From Acidobacteriota bacterium (lineage in GTDB: Bacteria; Acidobacteriota; Blastocatellia; Pyrinomonadales; Pyrinomonadaceae): a DNA stretch of 11,274 nt. Below the pieces are notes generated by a model. It was not told where the DNA came from and did no database searches. It worked only from the letters and a program-made list of their open reading frames with translations. Shown piece after piece: positions 1-7,127 of the stretch. The position numbers were made by a program, and so were the translations under genes. Numbering within the stretch: position 1 is the stretch's first letter; each line of letters starts with the position of its first letter. The stretch is from the NCBI GenBank assembly GCA_029862725.1, contig JAOTWT010000053.1:1-11274 (forward strand). The letters are read 5' to 3'.

Positions 1-14
1 GCTAGAACAACCAT
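1..14 (-). CDS. Start of a leftward gene cut off by the window edge
   Basis: On the minus strand an ATG at 14-12 opens a frame reading Met-Val-Val-Leu before the window ends. A GAGGA purine-rich stretch (22-18) lies just upstream, and a good sigma70-like promoter (93-121) sits about 70 bases further upstream in the right direction. Only four codons are visible, so no product can be named. The support is positional: promoter, leader, ribosome binding site and start codon appear in the correct order. It is divergent from selC, so a selenium gene is possible, but nothing visible shows that. Confidence 0.35.
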
Positions 15-92
15 ATTTCCTCGAACCTAGTGAATGTCTGCACTTCGCAAAATACCCCCTGGGGAGGGTTTTACGTAGTTACAAAAGACAAA

Positions 93-121
93 AGAATATC
101 ATGGCACTTTTGGAGGGTCAA
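93..121 (-). promoter_or_regulatory. Sigma70-like promoter with extended -10, leftward
   Basis: Read on the minus strand, a -35 box TTGACC (121-116) is followed after exactly 17 bases by a -10 box TATTCT (98-93). The -10 is preceded by TG one base away, the extended -10 form. Transcription would start near 86 and run to the left edge, giving a leader of about 70 bases before the ATG at 14. The match is good on three independent criteria (boxes, spacing, extended element), but there is no expression evidence. Confidence 0.55.
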
Positions 122-186
122 GCACCCCTTTACCTTTGTCAAACCGCCAGATTTGCGGGCCGAAACGCATATCTCAACAAACCCGC

Positions 187-216
187 TTGACACTCTTTCA
201 GGACACCAATTAGTGT
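187..216 (+). promoter_or_regulatory. Candidate promoter for the selenocysteine tRNA
   Basis: A perfect TTGACA -35 box lies at 187-192. The best -10 at the right distance is the weak TAGTGT at 211-216 (18-base spacer), which keeps the conserved first, second and last bases only. Transcription would begin near 223, about 24 bases before the tRNA. The -35 is convincing and the -10 is not. Confidence 0.45.
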
Positions 217-246
217 TACTAATCCGTTCTCGGATCAAACAATTCC

Positions 247-345
247 GGAGGCGAATCCGTTCTGGTGAACGGCTCGGTCTTCAAAACCGATAGTGAGACT
301 GCGAAAGTATGCTCAGGTGGGTTCGATTCCCACACGTCTCCGCCA
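247..345 (+). tRNA. selC: tRNA-Sec, anticodon TCA, with encoded 3' CCA
   Basis: This is the selenocysteine tRNA that SelA charges to Sec and SelB delivers to UGA codons preceding a SECIS hairpin. The cloverleaf can be drawn in full. The acceptor arms are 247-254 and 334-341. The D stem is six base pairs (257-262 with 267-272) around a four-base loop, a hallmark of tRNA-Sec. The anticodon stem is 274-278 with 286-290, with TCA at 281-283. A long variable arm spans 291-316 (TGAG pairs with CTCA, ACT with AGT, capped by GCGAA). The T stem is 317-321 with 329-333 around a TTCGATT loop. The discriminator is G342 and CCA is encoded at 343-345. The geometry matches the bacterial 8+5 type, but the eighth acceptor pair is an A-A mismatch (254/334). 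No selA, selB or selD is visible in the window. Confidence 0.95.
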
Positions 346-732
346 ATTCACAACCAGCGATGCCCCCTTCCCGGGCTGTGCGCCGTTATCTCTGACCCGC
401 CACACCCAACTGAGCCTCTCCTTTTCAAATAAATTCTTGGGAATTCGGGATAGCGGTGATATGATTTTCGGCACTGAAACTTGTTATCGGTTATCTCACG
501 GGTTCTCACGCCCAACCGGAATCCCTCATGCGTTTCGTGACCTTTTCGCCACTTTCACTCGAATCAGCCGTGCGGCGGACTTTTCCTTGCTGGCCTCCGT
601 TCTTGTCGTTTTCGGCACAAACTTGGTCGATCTATATATGTATTGAAAGCTCATCGCCGGCCGCTTGGACAGGATTCACACATTCCGGGCCCGCAGCCAG
701 TGTTTGCGCGGCGCGCCCCTTCTCACAAAAAA
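346..732 (+). other. Gene-poor stretch between selC and dprA
   Basis: No convincing gene is present. Open frames on the plus strand begin inside the tRNA or overlap dprA out of frame, their composition is unlike the neighbours, and they show no recognisable domain. The minus strand has no long frame. An AT-rich TATATAT run at 633-639 could be a -10 for dprA, but no good -35 is spaced correctly. No U-tract terminator is visible after the tRNA. In-frame start codons upstream of the chosen dprA start occur at 643 (ATG) and 700 (GTG). Confidence 0.5.
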
Positions 733-1848
733 ATGAAAAACTGGATCTCCCTAAATATGACTCCCGGCATCGGGCCGCGGAAAGCAACTCAACTATTGGA
801 ATCATTTGGTTCGGTCGACCGGGTCTTCGGTGCGCTTCGAAGCGAACTCGAAGCAGTCCGCCTCCGACCCGAGTCGATTCAGAGCCTCCTGCAAAAGGAA
901 TTTCACGAACGGGCCGAAAAGGAAATCGAACGCATTAACGCAATCGGCGGCGAGATCCTAATCCTGGACGACGGCGTCTATCCTGCGCTGCTGCGTGAAA
1001 TATCGGATCCGCCGATCGTGCTTTATGTTATCGGCAACTGGCTTGAGTGCTTCGAGTCGCCGTGTGTGGGAATCGTCGGTTCGAGGCGCTGCTCGACCTA
1101 CGGCCGCAATACGGCTGAGATGCTCGGGCGCGATCTCGCCGAACGCGGGATCACCGTAGTCTCAGGATTTGCACGCGGAATCGACTCTTCCGCGCACAAA
1201 GGTGCGGTCGAAGCCAACGGAAAGACGATCGCCGTATTCGGGACCGGGCTCGATCGCATCTACCCCAAAGAAAACGAGCGGCTGAAGGGCGAAATACTCG
1301 AATCCGGAGGAGCCGTCGTCACCCAGTTTCCTCTCGGCACCCCGCCGCTTCGCGACAATTTTCCGTACCGGAACAGAATCATAAGCGGGCTGAGCATCGG
1401 TCTGCTCGTGATCGAAGCGTCCGAAAAAAGCGGGTCGCTGATTACCGCCCGGCTCGCCGCGGAACAAGACCGCGAGGTGCTCGCCGTACCCGGCAATATC
1501 ACTTCCAAGACATCCTTCGGAACGAACTATCTGATCAAATCGGGAGCGAAGCTGGTTCAGCACTGGCAGGATGTTGTCGCGGAATTCCCGGCCGAAATCG
1601 GCGCGCGTCTACTGCCCCCCGGGATCGACCCGCCTTCGATCTTGGAGACGACCCAGCCTGATGGGCTTACGCGGCATGAATTGAAGATCCTCGAACTCAT
1701 ACGCCCTGATGAGAATCTGCATATCGACGATATATTTGAATCGACCGGCTTGTCTTTTGGGGATGTCAATCAGGCTCTCGTCGCATTGGATTTGAAGGAG
1801 CTGATTCATGTGCTGCCCGGCAATCATTACGCCAGAAAGCTTAAATAA
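733..1848 (+). CDS. dprA: DNA processing protein DprA
   Basis: DprA (Smf) binds incoming single-stranded DNA in the cytoplasm during natural transformation and loads RecA onto it; it is also conserved in bacteria not known to be competent. From ATG 733 the protein has 371 residues, normal for the family. An N-terminal helix-hairpin-helix-like segment (about 1-60) contains the TPGIGPRKA stretch. The Rossmann-like core (about 80-290) carries GIVGSRR (113-119), SGFARGID (144-151) and NFPYRNRII (209-217), the signature motifs of the family. A C-terminal winged-helix segment (about 312-371) follows. The start at 733 was chosen because family proteins begin just before a W-x-x-L-N-x-TPG-type segment; the residues added by the start at 643 are unlike any family N-terminus. 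There is no strong ribosome binding site. topA lies 251 bases downstream on the same strand, a common dprA neighbour. Confidence 0.95.
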   Translation: MKNWISLNMTPGIGPRKATQLLESFGSVDRVFGALRSELEAVRLRPESIQSLLQKEFHERAEKEIERINAIGGEILILDDGVYPALLREISDPPIVLYVIGNWLECFESPCVGIVGSRRCSTYGRNTAEMLGRDLAERGITVVSGFARGIDSSAHKGAVEANGKTIAVFGTGLDRIYPKENERLKGEILESGGAVVTQFPLGTPPLRDNFPYRNRIISGLSIGLLVIEASEKSGSLITARLAAEQDREVLAVPGNITSKTSFGTNYLIKSGAKLVQHWQDVVAEFPAEIGARLLPPGIDPPSILETTQPDGLTRHELKILELIRPDENLHIDDIFESTGLSFGDVNQALVALDLKELIHVLPGNHYARKLK

Positions 1849-2011
1849 ACCCGGGTTAAACGCCCCGCAGTGAGGACGAAGCACCGTCCGTCGGCGTCCG
1901 TTGAGACGCTTTGGCACGACGGGAAATCCAATGCTGTGCAACTAAAGACAGGGCCAACTCATCGGTGATTGAAATCGAGTTCGGCTGTCTCGTAAATTCC
2001 GAAGGCAAAAT

Positions 2012-2039
2012 TTGACATCCGATTTTTTTAGTTTATAAC
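2012..2039 (+). promoter_or_regulatory. Sigma70-like promoter of topA
   Basis: A perfect TTGACA -35 (2012-2017) is followed after 16 bases by TATAAC (2034-2039), one base from the -10 consensus. Transcription would begin near 2046, about 54 bases before the topA ATG. It lies in the 251-base dprA-topA gap, so topA can be expressed independently of dprA. Confidence 0.65.
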
Positions 2040-2099
2040 TGTCAGGCACGTCCATAATCCGACGAGTTCTGATTTGAAACCATGGACGCACACTAACTG

Positions 2100-4601
2100 A
2101 TGAGTAAGAACCTTGTAATAGTAGAATCGCCTGCAAAAGCGAAAACGATAAATAAATACCTTGGAAGCGACTATACCGTGATGGCCTCAATCGGGCATAT
2201 CAAGGACCTTCCTACAAAAGAACTTGGAGTGGACGTCGAAAACGGTTTTGAACCCACCTATGTCGTAATACCGGATAAGAAAAAGCGCAATAATAAGAAG
2301 ACGGTGGCAGCACTCCGCAAGGCAGCCAAGGCATCTGATGCGATCTATCTCGCAGCTGACCCCGACAGGGAAGGGGAGGCAATTTGTCAGCACCTCGCCG
2401 AGGAATTAACAAAAAGGAATAAGAAGCCGCTCTATCGCGTGATGTTCAACGAGATCACGAAACAGGCTGTCAACGACGCCTTCAAACATCCGACAGAAGT
2501 AGACAAGAACCTTGTTGACGCCCAACAGGCACGTCGCGTCCTCGACCGGCTGGTCGGTTACAAAGTCTCACCGATCCTTTGGAAAACAATAGGTGGGCGC
2601 CTTTCCGCGGGTCGTGTTCAGACTGTCGCTGTGCGCTTGATTGTTGAGCGCGAAAGGGAGATCGAAGCATTCGTCAAAACCGAATACTGGTCAATCGTTG
2701 CGAATCTTGCAGCCAGCCTCCCGCCGAACTTTGACGCGAAGCTGCGAAAGATTGGAGACAAGATCCTAAAGGTCGGTAAGTTCGGGGAAGATCTGAAGAA
2801 GACGGAAGTCCATATCGATTCCGCTGACGAAGCGGGAAAGATCGTCGAGGAAGCAAGATCCGAAGACTTTGTCATCGACTCGGTAACAAGGAAAGAAAGG
2901 AAGCGAAACCCGACGCCCCCGTTTATCACTTCGAAACTTCAGCAGGATGCCGCGCGGCGCTACGGGTTCTCGGTCAAGAAGACGATGACGCTCGCCCAGC
3001 GGCTTTATGAAGGGAAAGAGATCGGTTCCGAAGGCGCCGTCGGTTTGATTACCTATATGAGGACTGACTCGACTCGTGTTTCGGACACCGCGCTTGATAG
3101 TGCGAGAGGCTTTATCCATGAGAATTACGGGGACAAATACCTTCCCGCAAAAGCGAGGCAATTCAAGTCGAAAAAAGACTCGCAGGACGCACACGAGGCG
3201 ATCCGACCGACGGATGCCTCGCGGACTCCCGATGCCATGAAGAAGTTCCTCGCTCCGGATGAACTAAAACTCTACACGTTGATCTGGCAGAGATTTGTCG
3301 CTTCGCAAATGACTCCTGCCGTATTTGACCGGACGACGATCGATATCAACGCGGGCCGCTTGACGTTCCGTGCGACCGGCTCGATTCAAAAGTTCGACGG
3401 CTTCTTGAAAATATACCAGGAGGCCCGAAGCAGTTCCGATAAGGAAGAAGATGCGGACCTCGAATTGCCGGATGTCGAAAAAGGCCAGATCTTAAAACTG
3501 AACGAGATAAATCCTAATCAGCATTTTACCGATCCTCCGCCAAGATATTCCGAAGCGAGCCTCGTAAAAGCGCTGGAAGAAAAGGGAATAGGAAGACCCT
3601 CGACCTATGCTGCGATCATGACGACGATCCAAACGCGCGAGTATGTCGAAAAGATCGAAGCGCGGTTTCACCCGACGGCGATGGGAACCACCGTCAACGA
3701 TCTTTTGATCGAGAATTTCGACGACTTGTTTAACACCGAATACACGGCTCGCATGGAAGACCGCCTGGATGAGATTGAAGACGGCAAGCTGGACTGGAGA
3801 GAGGCTTTGAGCGGTTTTTATGAGCGCTTTGCAAAGGACCTGACGAAGGCCGAAGAACACATTAAAGGTAAAAAGAAACAGGCTATCCCGACCGATGAGA
3901 AATGTGAAAAATGCGACTCCGGAATGGTCATAAAGTTTGGCAGGTATGGACAATTCCTCGCCTGCGAGACCTATCCCGAATGTAAGAATACCCGTGAGAT
4001 CAAAAAACGCGGGGACAGCGAAAACGGCGAAAACGGGGAGACCGGGGAGGTTCCCGAATGCGAACTCTGCGGAAGAGAGATGGCGCTCAAACGCGGGCGG
4101 TTCGGAGCATTTTACGGGTGTACTGGTTATCCGGATTGTAAGAATATCCGGAAAATCGCCAAGGGAGATCAGAAGCCCGTCGCACCACCCGTAGAACTCG
4201 ACGAGGAATGCCCAAAAGACGGAGCAAAACTCGTCAGACGCGAGGGACGCTTCGGACCTTTTGTTTCATGTTCGAATTACCCCAAGTGCAAATACATACA
4301 GCAGGAAAAGATAGGTATGGACTGCACCAGGGAAGAATGCAAGGGCGATATCGTGATCAAGAAATCTCGGCGCGGAAAGGTGTTTTACGGATGCAGTGAA
4401 TACCCGGACTGCGACGTCGTTTTTTGGAACAAACCGATTCAGCAACCGTGTCCGGAGTGCGGCGCGCCCGTCGTCCTCGAAAAAACGACAAAGCGTCATG
4501 GAACGGAACGATATTGCCAAAGCGATGATTGCGAATACAAGATTGGGGTCGATCCGCCAATTCCGGAGACCGAGTCGGCTCCGGCCGCTGAAACTTCTTG
4601 A
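2100..4601 (+). CDS. topA: DNA topoisomerase I (type IA)
   Basis: This enzyme relaxes negatively supercoiled DNA by cutting one strand and passing the other. The protein has 833 residues. The TOPRIM domain opens with LVIVESPAKAKTI and holds the metal-binding DPDREGE at 87-93. The catalytic tyrosine is Tyr319 in GLITYMRTDST, the same number as in the Escherichia coli enzyme. RLSAGRVQTVA (about 167-177) and the core with IGRPSTYA complete the family signature. The tail carries five zinc-ribbon units beginning at Cys602, 654, 704, 742 and 784. The third has Asp707 where the second cysteine of the CxxC pair is expected, so it probably does not bind zinc normally. Units one and two are joined by a Gly/Glu/Asn-rich linker. 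The ATG has no clear ribosome binding site, but the N-terminus aligns exactly with family starts. It ends in TGA, 23 bases before the next gene's likely start. Confidence 0.97.
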   Translation: MSKNLVIVESPAKAKTINKYLGSDYTVMASIGHIKDLPTKELGVDVENGFEPTYVVIPDKKKRNNKKTVAALRKAAKASDAIYLAADPDREGEAICQHLAEELTKRNKKPLYRVMFNEITKQAVNDAFKHPTEVDKNLVDAQQARRVLDRLVGYKVSPILWKTIGGRLSAGRVQTVAVRLIVEREREIEAFVKTEYWSIVANLAASLPPNFDAKLRKIGDKILKVGKFGEDLKKTEVHIDSADEAGKIVEEARSEDFVIDSVTRKERKRNPTPPFITSKLQQDAARRYGFSVKKTMTLAQRLYEGKEIGSEGAVGLITYMRTDSTRVSDTALDSARGFIHENYGDKYLPAKARQFKSKKDSQDAHEAIRPTDASRTPDAMKKFLAPDELKLYTLIWQRFVASQMTPAVFDRTTIDINAGRLTFRATGSIQKFDGFLKIYQEARSSSDKEEDADLELPDVEKGQILKLNEINPNQHFTDPPPRYSEASLVKALEEKGIGRPSTYAAIMTTIQTREYVEKIEARFHPTAMGTTVNDLLIENFDDLFNTEYTARMEDRLDEIEDGKLDWREALSGFYERFAKDLTKAEEHIKGKKKQAIPTDEKCEKCDSGMVIKFGRYGQFLACETYPECKNTREIKKRGDSENGENGETGEVPECELCGREMALKRGRFGAFYGCTGYPDCKNIRKIAKGDQKPVAPPVELDEECPKDGAKLVRREGRFGPFVSCSNYPKCKYIQQEKIGMDCTREECKGDIVIKKSRRGKVFYGCSEYPDCDVVFWNKPIQQPCPECGAPVVLEKTTKRHGTERYCQSDDCEYKIGVDPPIPETESAPAAETS

Positions 4602-4624
4602 CACGGACCGGCGTTTGTTTCTCT

Positions 4625-5206
4625 ATGAATGAGAAATCTCATTTCCTGAAAGCGCTTTTGAAGAACCCGCTGGGTGTCGGTGCGGTCACTCCCAGTTCAA
4701 AAAAGCTTGCTGAACTGATGGTCGCCGGGATCGAACCGGGGCACGACGCACTGCTTTTGGAACTCGGAGTCGGCACCGGGGCGCTGACGTCCGCAATTTC
4801 GGATATCCTGCCGGACGCGAGTTGTTACCTGGGAATCGAGATTGACGAAAAACTCGTTGGGTTTGTCCGCGAAAAATTTCCAGATTTAAATATCCTTACC
4901 GCAGATGCCTGTACGGCTTCCGATCTTCATTTGAAACTGGCGCTCGGGAATGTTCGATACATACTCTCCGGCATTCCGTTCGTCTCCCTCCCCAAAAAAG
5001 TCTGCGAAAACATACTGTGCGAGGTCGACGCCTTTATGGACAAAGGGAGTCTTTTTAGAACATTCCAGTATATTCACGGTTTTTATACCCCGCCGGCGAT
5101 CCGCTTGCGGGAGCGCATGAACCGGCGTTATGGCCCTGTAGAAACGAGTCCGGTTGTTCTCAACAATCTCCCGCCGGCCATAACCCTCACTTGGAAAACC
5201 TTATGA
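4625..5206 (+). CDS. PmtA-like SAM-dependent methyltransferase
   Basis: This is a predicted Rossmann-fold methyltransferase of 193 residues. It resembles the phospholipid N-methyltransferases (PmtA) and the related rRNA adenine dimethylases. The N-terminus FLKALLKNPLGVGAVTPSS is typical of PmtA-type enzymes, which methylate phosphatidylethanolamine at the inner membrane. Motif I, LELGVGTGALTSA, begins at Leu45 and binds S-adenosylmethionine. Acidic residues in IEIDEK end the second strand, and SGIPF at 115-119 occupies the catalytic motif IV position. ATG 4625 was preferred over the TTG at 4598, which overlaps the topA stop codon and adds nine residues outside the family pattern. No good ribosome binding site is seen. 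The short gap suggests cotranscription with topA. The fold is certain; the lipid substrate is inferred from the family and could instead be RNA or a small molecule. Confidence 0.85.
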   Translation: MNEKSHFLKALLKNPLGVGAVTPSSKKLAELMVAGIEPGHDALLLELGVGTGALTSAISDILPDASCYLGIEIDEKLVGFVREKFPDLNILTADACTASDLHLKLALGNVRYILSGIPFVSLPKKVCENILCEVDAFMDKGSLFRTFQYIHGFYTPPAIRLRERMNRRYGPVETSPVVLNNLPPAITLTWKTL

Positions 5207-5212
5207 CTGGTA

Positions 5213-5243
5213 CCGCGCATCCGCCGAAGCGGCTTGGTTGCGG
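5213..5243 (+). other. GC-rich two-part hairpin after the methyltransferase gene
   Basis: An inner CCGC/GCGG stem (5221-5224 with 5229-5232, loop CGAA) sits inside an outer CCGC/GCGG stem (5213-5216 with 5240-5243). It begins seven bases after the methyltransferase stop. No T-run follows directly; the nearest is TTTT at 5257-5260. It could be a weak terminator or a 3'-end stabilising structure of the topA transcript. Confidence 0.3.
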
Positions 5244-5261
5244 ACCTGCATACTGGTTTTG

Positions 5262-5270
5262 TGATATAAA
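5262..5270 (+). promoter_or_regulatory. Candidate extended -10 promoter of the peptidase gene
   Basis: TGATATAAA fits the extended -10 pattern TG-N-TATAAT with one mismatch. No -35 box is found at 17 bases (TTGCGG at 5238-5243 would be 21 away), as expected for extended -10 promoters. Transcription would start near 5277, about 30 bases before the ATG. Confidence 0.45.
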
Positions 5271-5293
5271 TAATCGAAATCAATACATTTTAG

Positions 5294-5299
5294 AAGGAG
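5294..5299 (+). promoter_or_regulatory. Ribosome binding site of the M28 peptidase
   Basis: AAGGAG ends seven bases before ATG 5307 but only four before the overlapping in-frame GTG at 5304, so the spacing selects the ATG. It is the strongest ribosome binding site in the window. Confidence 0.8.
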
Positions 5300-5306
5300 A
5301 TTCGTG

Positions 5307-6974
5307 ATGTTACGAAAAAGATCGGCAGCAGTTTTATTGATTCTGGCCCTGCTCTTCCCGACGGCGGTTTTTGCACGGACTAGCTCCGAAATCTACCGGG
5401 CACCCGCCGAGGATCTTGAAAAGATTAAGGCTGAGGGTATGGAAAACTCGAAAGTAATGAATACTTTGAGTTACCTGACCGACGTAATCGGCGGACGGCT
5501 GACAAACTCGCCCAATATGAAAAGGGCAAATGAATGGACGCGCGACACGATGGCCGGCTGGGGCATGAAAAATGCACATCTCGAAGCCTGGGGCCCTTTC
5601 GGGCGCGGTTGGTCGTTGAAGTCGTTTTCGGCTCAGGTCGTGACACCCAACGCTCTCCCGGTCATTGCCTTCCCAAAGGCGTGGACACCCAGCACACCGG
5701 GTACTGTCACGGGGAAGGTCGTCAAACTCGATTATGAGGACGAAGCGGGCCTTGAGAAATATCGCGGAACCCTGAAGGGTGCAATTGTTTTTGTCTCCGG
5801 AGAGCGTCCGTTGAAGCCCGACTTTGAAGGCATGGCCCGCCGTTATACGGATGCCGAACTACTCGCAATGGCCAACGCACCGGATCCCTCGACGCTTGGA
5901 CGCGCACCGCGGCAGGGCAATTTTCGGGATCGGATTCAGGACATTCTGAAGTCTCGGGCCTTGATGATCAAAGCCCTCAATATGCTTGTCGAAGAAGGCG
6001 CCGCGGTAATGGTCGACAACAGTTCCAAGGGTTCAGGCGGGACCGTCTTCGTTTCGGGTGCCGCGGTTGGCGGCGAACCGCCGAAATCGATCGAGGACAT
6101 TTTTGGCGGTGGAAGCAACTCTGCATACACGATCGGTGCCGAGAAAAATATGATTCCGCAAATGACGATGTCATCGGAGAATTACAACCAGATCGTTCGT
6201 ATGCTGAAACACGGTGAAACGGTCGAGATGGCGGTAAACATTGACGCCCGGTACCATGACGAAGATCTCATGGGGTACAATACGATCGCCGAAATTCCCG
6301 GTTCAGATCCGAATTTGAAGGACGAAGTGGTTATGCTCGGGGCGCATCTGGACTCGTGGCACGCCTCGGGCGGAGCCACCGACAACGGAGCCGGTTCAGC
6401 CGTCGCGATGGAAGCAGCACGTATAATTCTCGCAGCGGGTTTGAAGCCCCGGCGTACAATTCGCGTTGGCTTGTGGAGTGGCGAGGAACAGGGACTCAAC
6501 GGATCGAGGGAGTACGTTGCAAAGCATTTTGGTGAAATGAAGGGCGGGGGAAGATTCGCGGCGCTTCTGGGCCAGAAAGGCGAACTGACGACTAGGCCGG
6601 AGTATGAGAAATTCTCGGCCTATTACAATATGGACAACGGGACGGGTCAATTCCGCGGGGTTTATCTGCAGGGCAACGCGGCGGTCGCTGACATCTTTCG
6701 CGCGTGGCTGTTTCCGTTTAACGAGATGGGCGCATCGACTGTGACAATAAACAATACCGGCGGCACCGACCACCTTTCATTCGACGCGATCGGGCTCCCC
6801 GGTTTTCAGTTTATCCAGGATCCGGTCGAATACAGCCCCGTCACTCATCACTCGAATCAGGATAACTTTGACCGTATCCTCGAAAAGGACCTTCGTATCA
6901 ATTCGACGATCATGGCGGCTTTTGTTTACCAGACGGCGATGATGGACCAGAAAATTCCTCGTAAACCGATGTAA
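5307..6974 (+). CDS. Secreted M28-family zinc metallopeptidase
   Basis: This is a predicted exported aminopeptidase or carboxypeptidase Q-like enzyme of 555 residues. A classical signal peptide (positive LRKR, hydrophobic core, cleavage after AVFA at residue 23) directs it to the periplasm or outside. Residues about 130-310 form an inserted segment resembling a protease-associated domain. The catalytic M28 domain follows. Its predicted two-zinc site is His347 and Asp349 in GAHLDS, Asp359 in TDNGAG, Glu393-Glu394 in SGEEQG (the first catalytic, the second a ligand), Asp443 in NMDNGTG, and His514 or His515 near SNQDNFD. All catalytic residues are present, so the enzyme should be active. It has its own promoter, ribosome binding site and terminator, so it looks monocistronic. 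Such secreted peptidases commonly serve protein scavenging. The exact substrate and amino- versus carboxypeptidase activity cannot be decided from sequence. Confidence 0.93.
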   Translation: MLRKRSAAVLLILALLFPTAVFARTSSEIYRAPAEDLEKIKAEGMENSKVMNTLSYLTDVIGGRLTNSPNMKRANEWTRDTMAGWGMKNAHLEAWGPFGRGWSLKSFSAQVVTPNALPVIAFPKAWTPSTPGTVTGKVVKLDYEDEAGLEKYRGTLKGAIVFVSGERPLKPDFEGMARRYTDAELLAMANAPDPSTLGRAPRQGNFRDRIQDILKSRALMIKALNMLVEEGAAVMVDNSSKGSGGTVFVSGAAVGGEPPKSIEDIFGGGSNSAYTIGAEKNMIPQMTMSSENYNQIVRMLKHGETVEMAVNIDARYHDEDLMGYNTIAEIPGSDPNLKDEVVMLGAHLDSWHASGGATDNGAGSAVAMEAARIILAAGLKPRRTIRVGLWSGEEQGLNGSREYVAKHFGEMKGGGRFAALLGQKGELTTRPEYEKFSAYYNMDNGTGQFRGVYLQGNAAVADIFRAWLFPFNEMGASTVTINNTGGTDHLSFDAIGLPGFQFIQDPVEYSPVTHHSNQDNFDRILEKDLRINSTIMAAFVYQTAMMDQKIPRKPM

Positions 6975-6995
6975 TAATTGTGTTTATCGACTTCG

Positions 6996-7027
6996 AAACG
7001 GCAACTTGAGGGTTGCCGTTTTTTTTT
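6996..7027 (+). terminator. Intrinsic terminator of the peptidase gene
   Basis: A perfect stem of nine to ten base pairs (6996/6997-7005 with 7012-7020/7021, AACGGCAAC against GTTGCCGTT) closes a six-base loop. It runs directly into nine T residues (7019-7027). It begins about 20 bases after the peptidase stop. On the minus strand it lacks a U-tract, so it should not terminate the convergent ribE transcript efficiently. Confidence 0.92.
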
Positions 7028-7126
7028 AAAACAGGAGAAATTGAAGCGGTTGAGGCTCTGGAAAACGCGTTCAAATCGACACTCGACCGGCTCGAAAAGC
7101 TCTCGCCGAAACCCGTGCTCGCATAG
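7013..7126 (+). other. Coding-like tail fragment, possible gene remnant
   Basis: One plus-strand frame is open from 7010 to a TAG at 7124-7126. From about 7040 it encodes an amphipathic, gene-like stretch ending LEKLSPKPVLA. The codons resemble those of the neighbours. The only in-frame candidate start is a TTG inside the terminator hairpin (7013), and AGGAG at 7033-7037 is not well placed for a standard start. It therefore looks like the tail of a lost gene whose upstream part was replaced by the peptidase terminator, or a chance frame. I do not recognise the family. It ends one base before the ribE stop codon on the other strand. Confidence 0.25.
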
Positions 7127-7127
7127 G

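Noticed and set aside
247..345. tRNA-Sec as an integration site for a mobile element
   Set aside because: No integrase, repeated tRNA 3' end or phage gene is visible on either side.
494..510. Direct repeat TCTCACG separated by three bases
   Set aside because: Two seven-base copies in a gene-poor stretch can occur by chance and there is no third copy or nearby promoter to make it an operator.
30..646. Two plus-strand open frames across the left region, one running through the tRNA
   Set aside because: They overlap or start inside the tRNA, contain no recognisable domain, have composition unlike the neighbouring genes and lack ribosome binding sites.
1874..1889. Small GGACG/CGTCC hairpin after dprA as a terminator
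   Set aside because: The stem is only five base pairs and no T-run follows.
4599..4627. UGA readthrough of topA
   Set aside because: Only eight codons follow before a second UGA, with no SECIS-like structure; the family normally ends near here.
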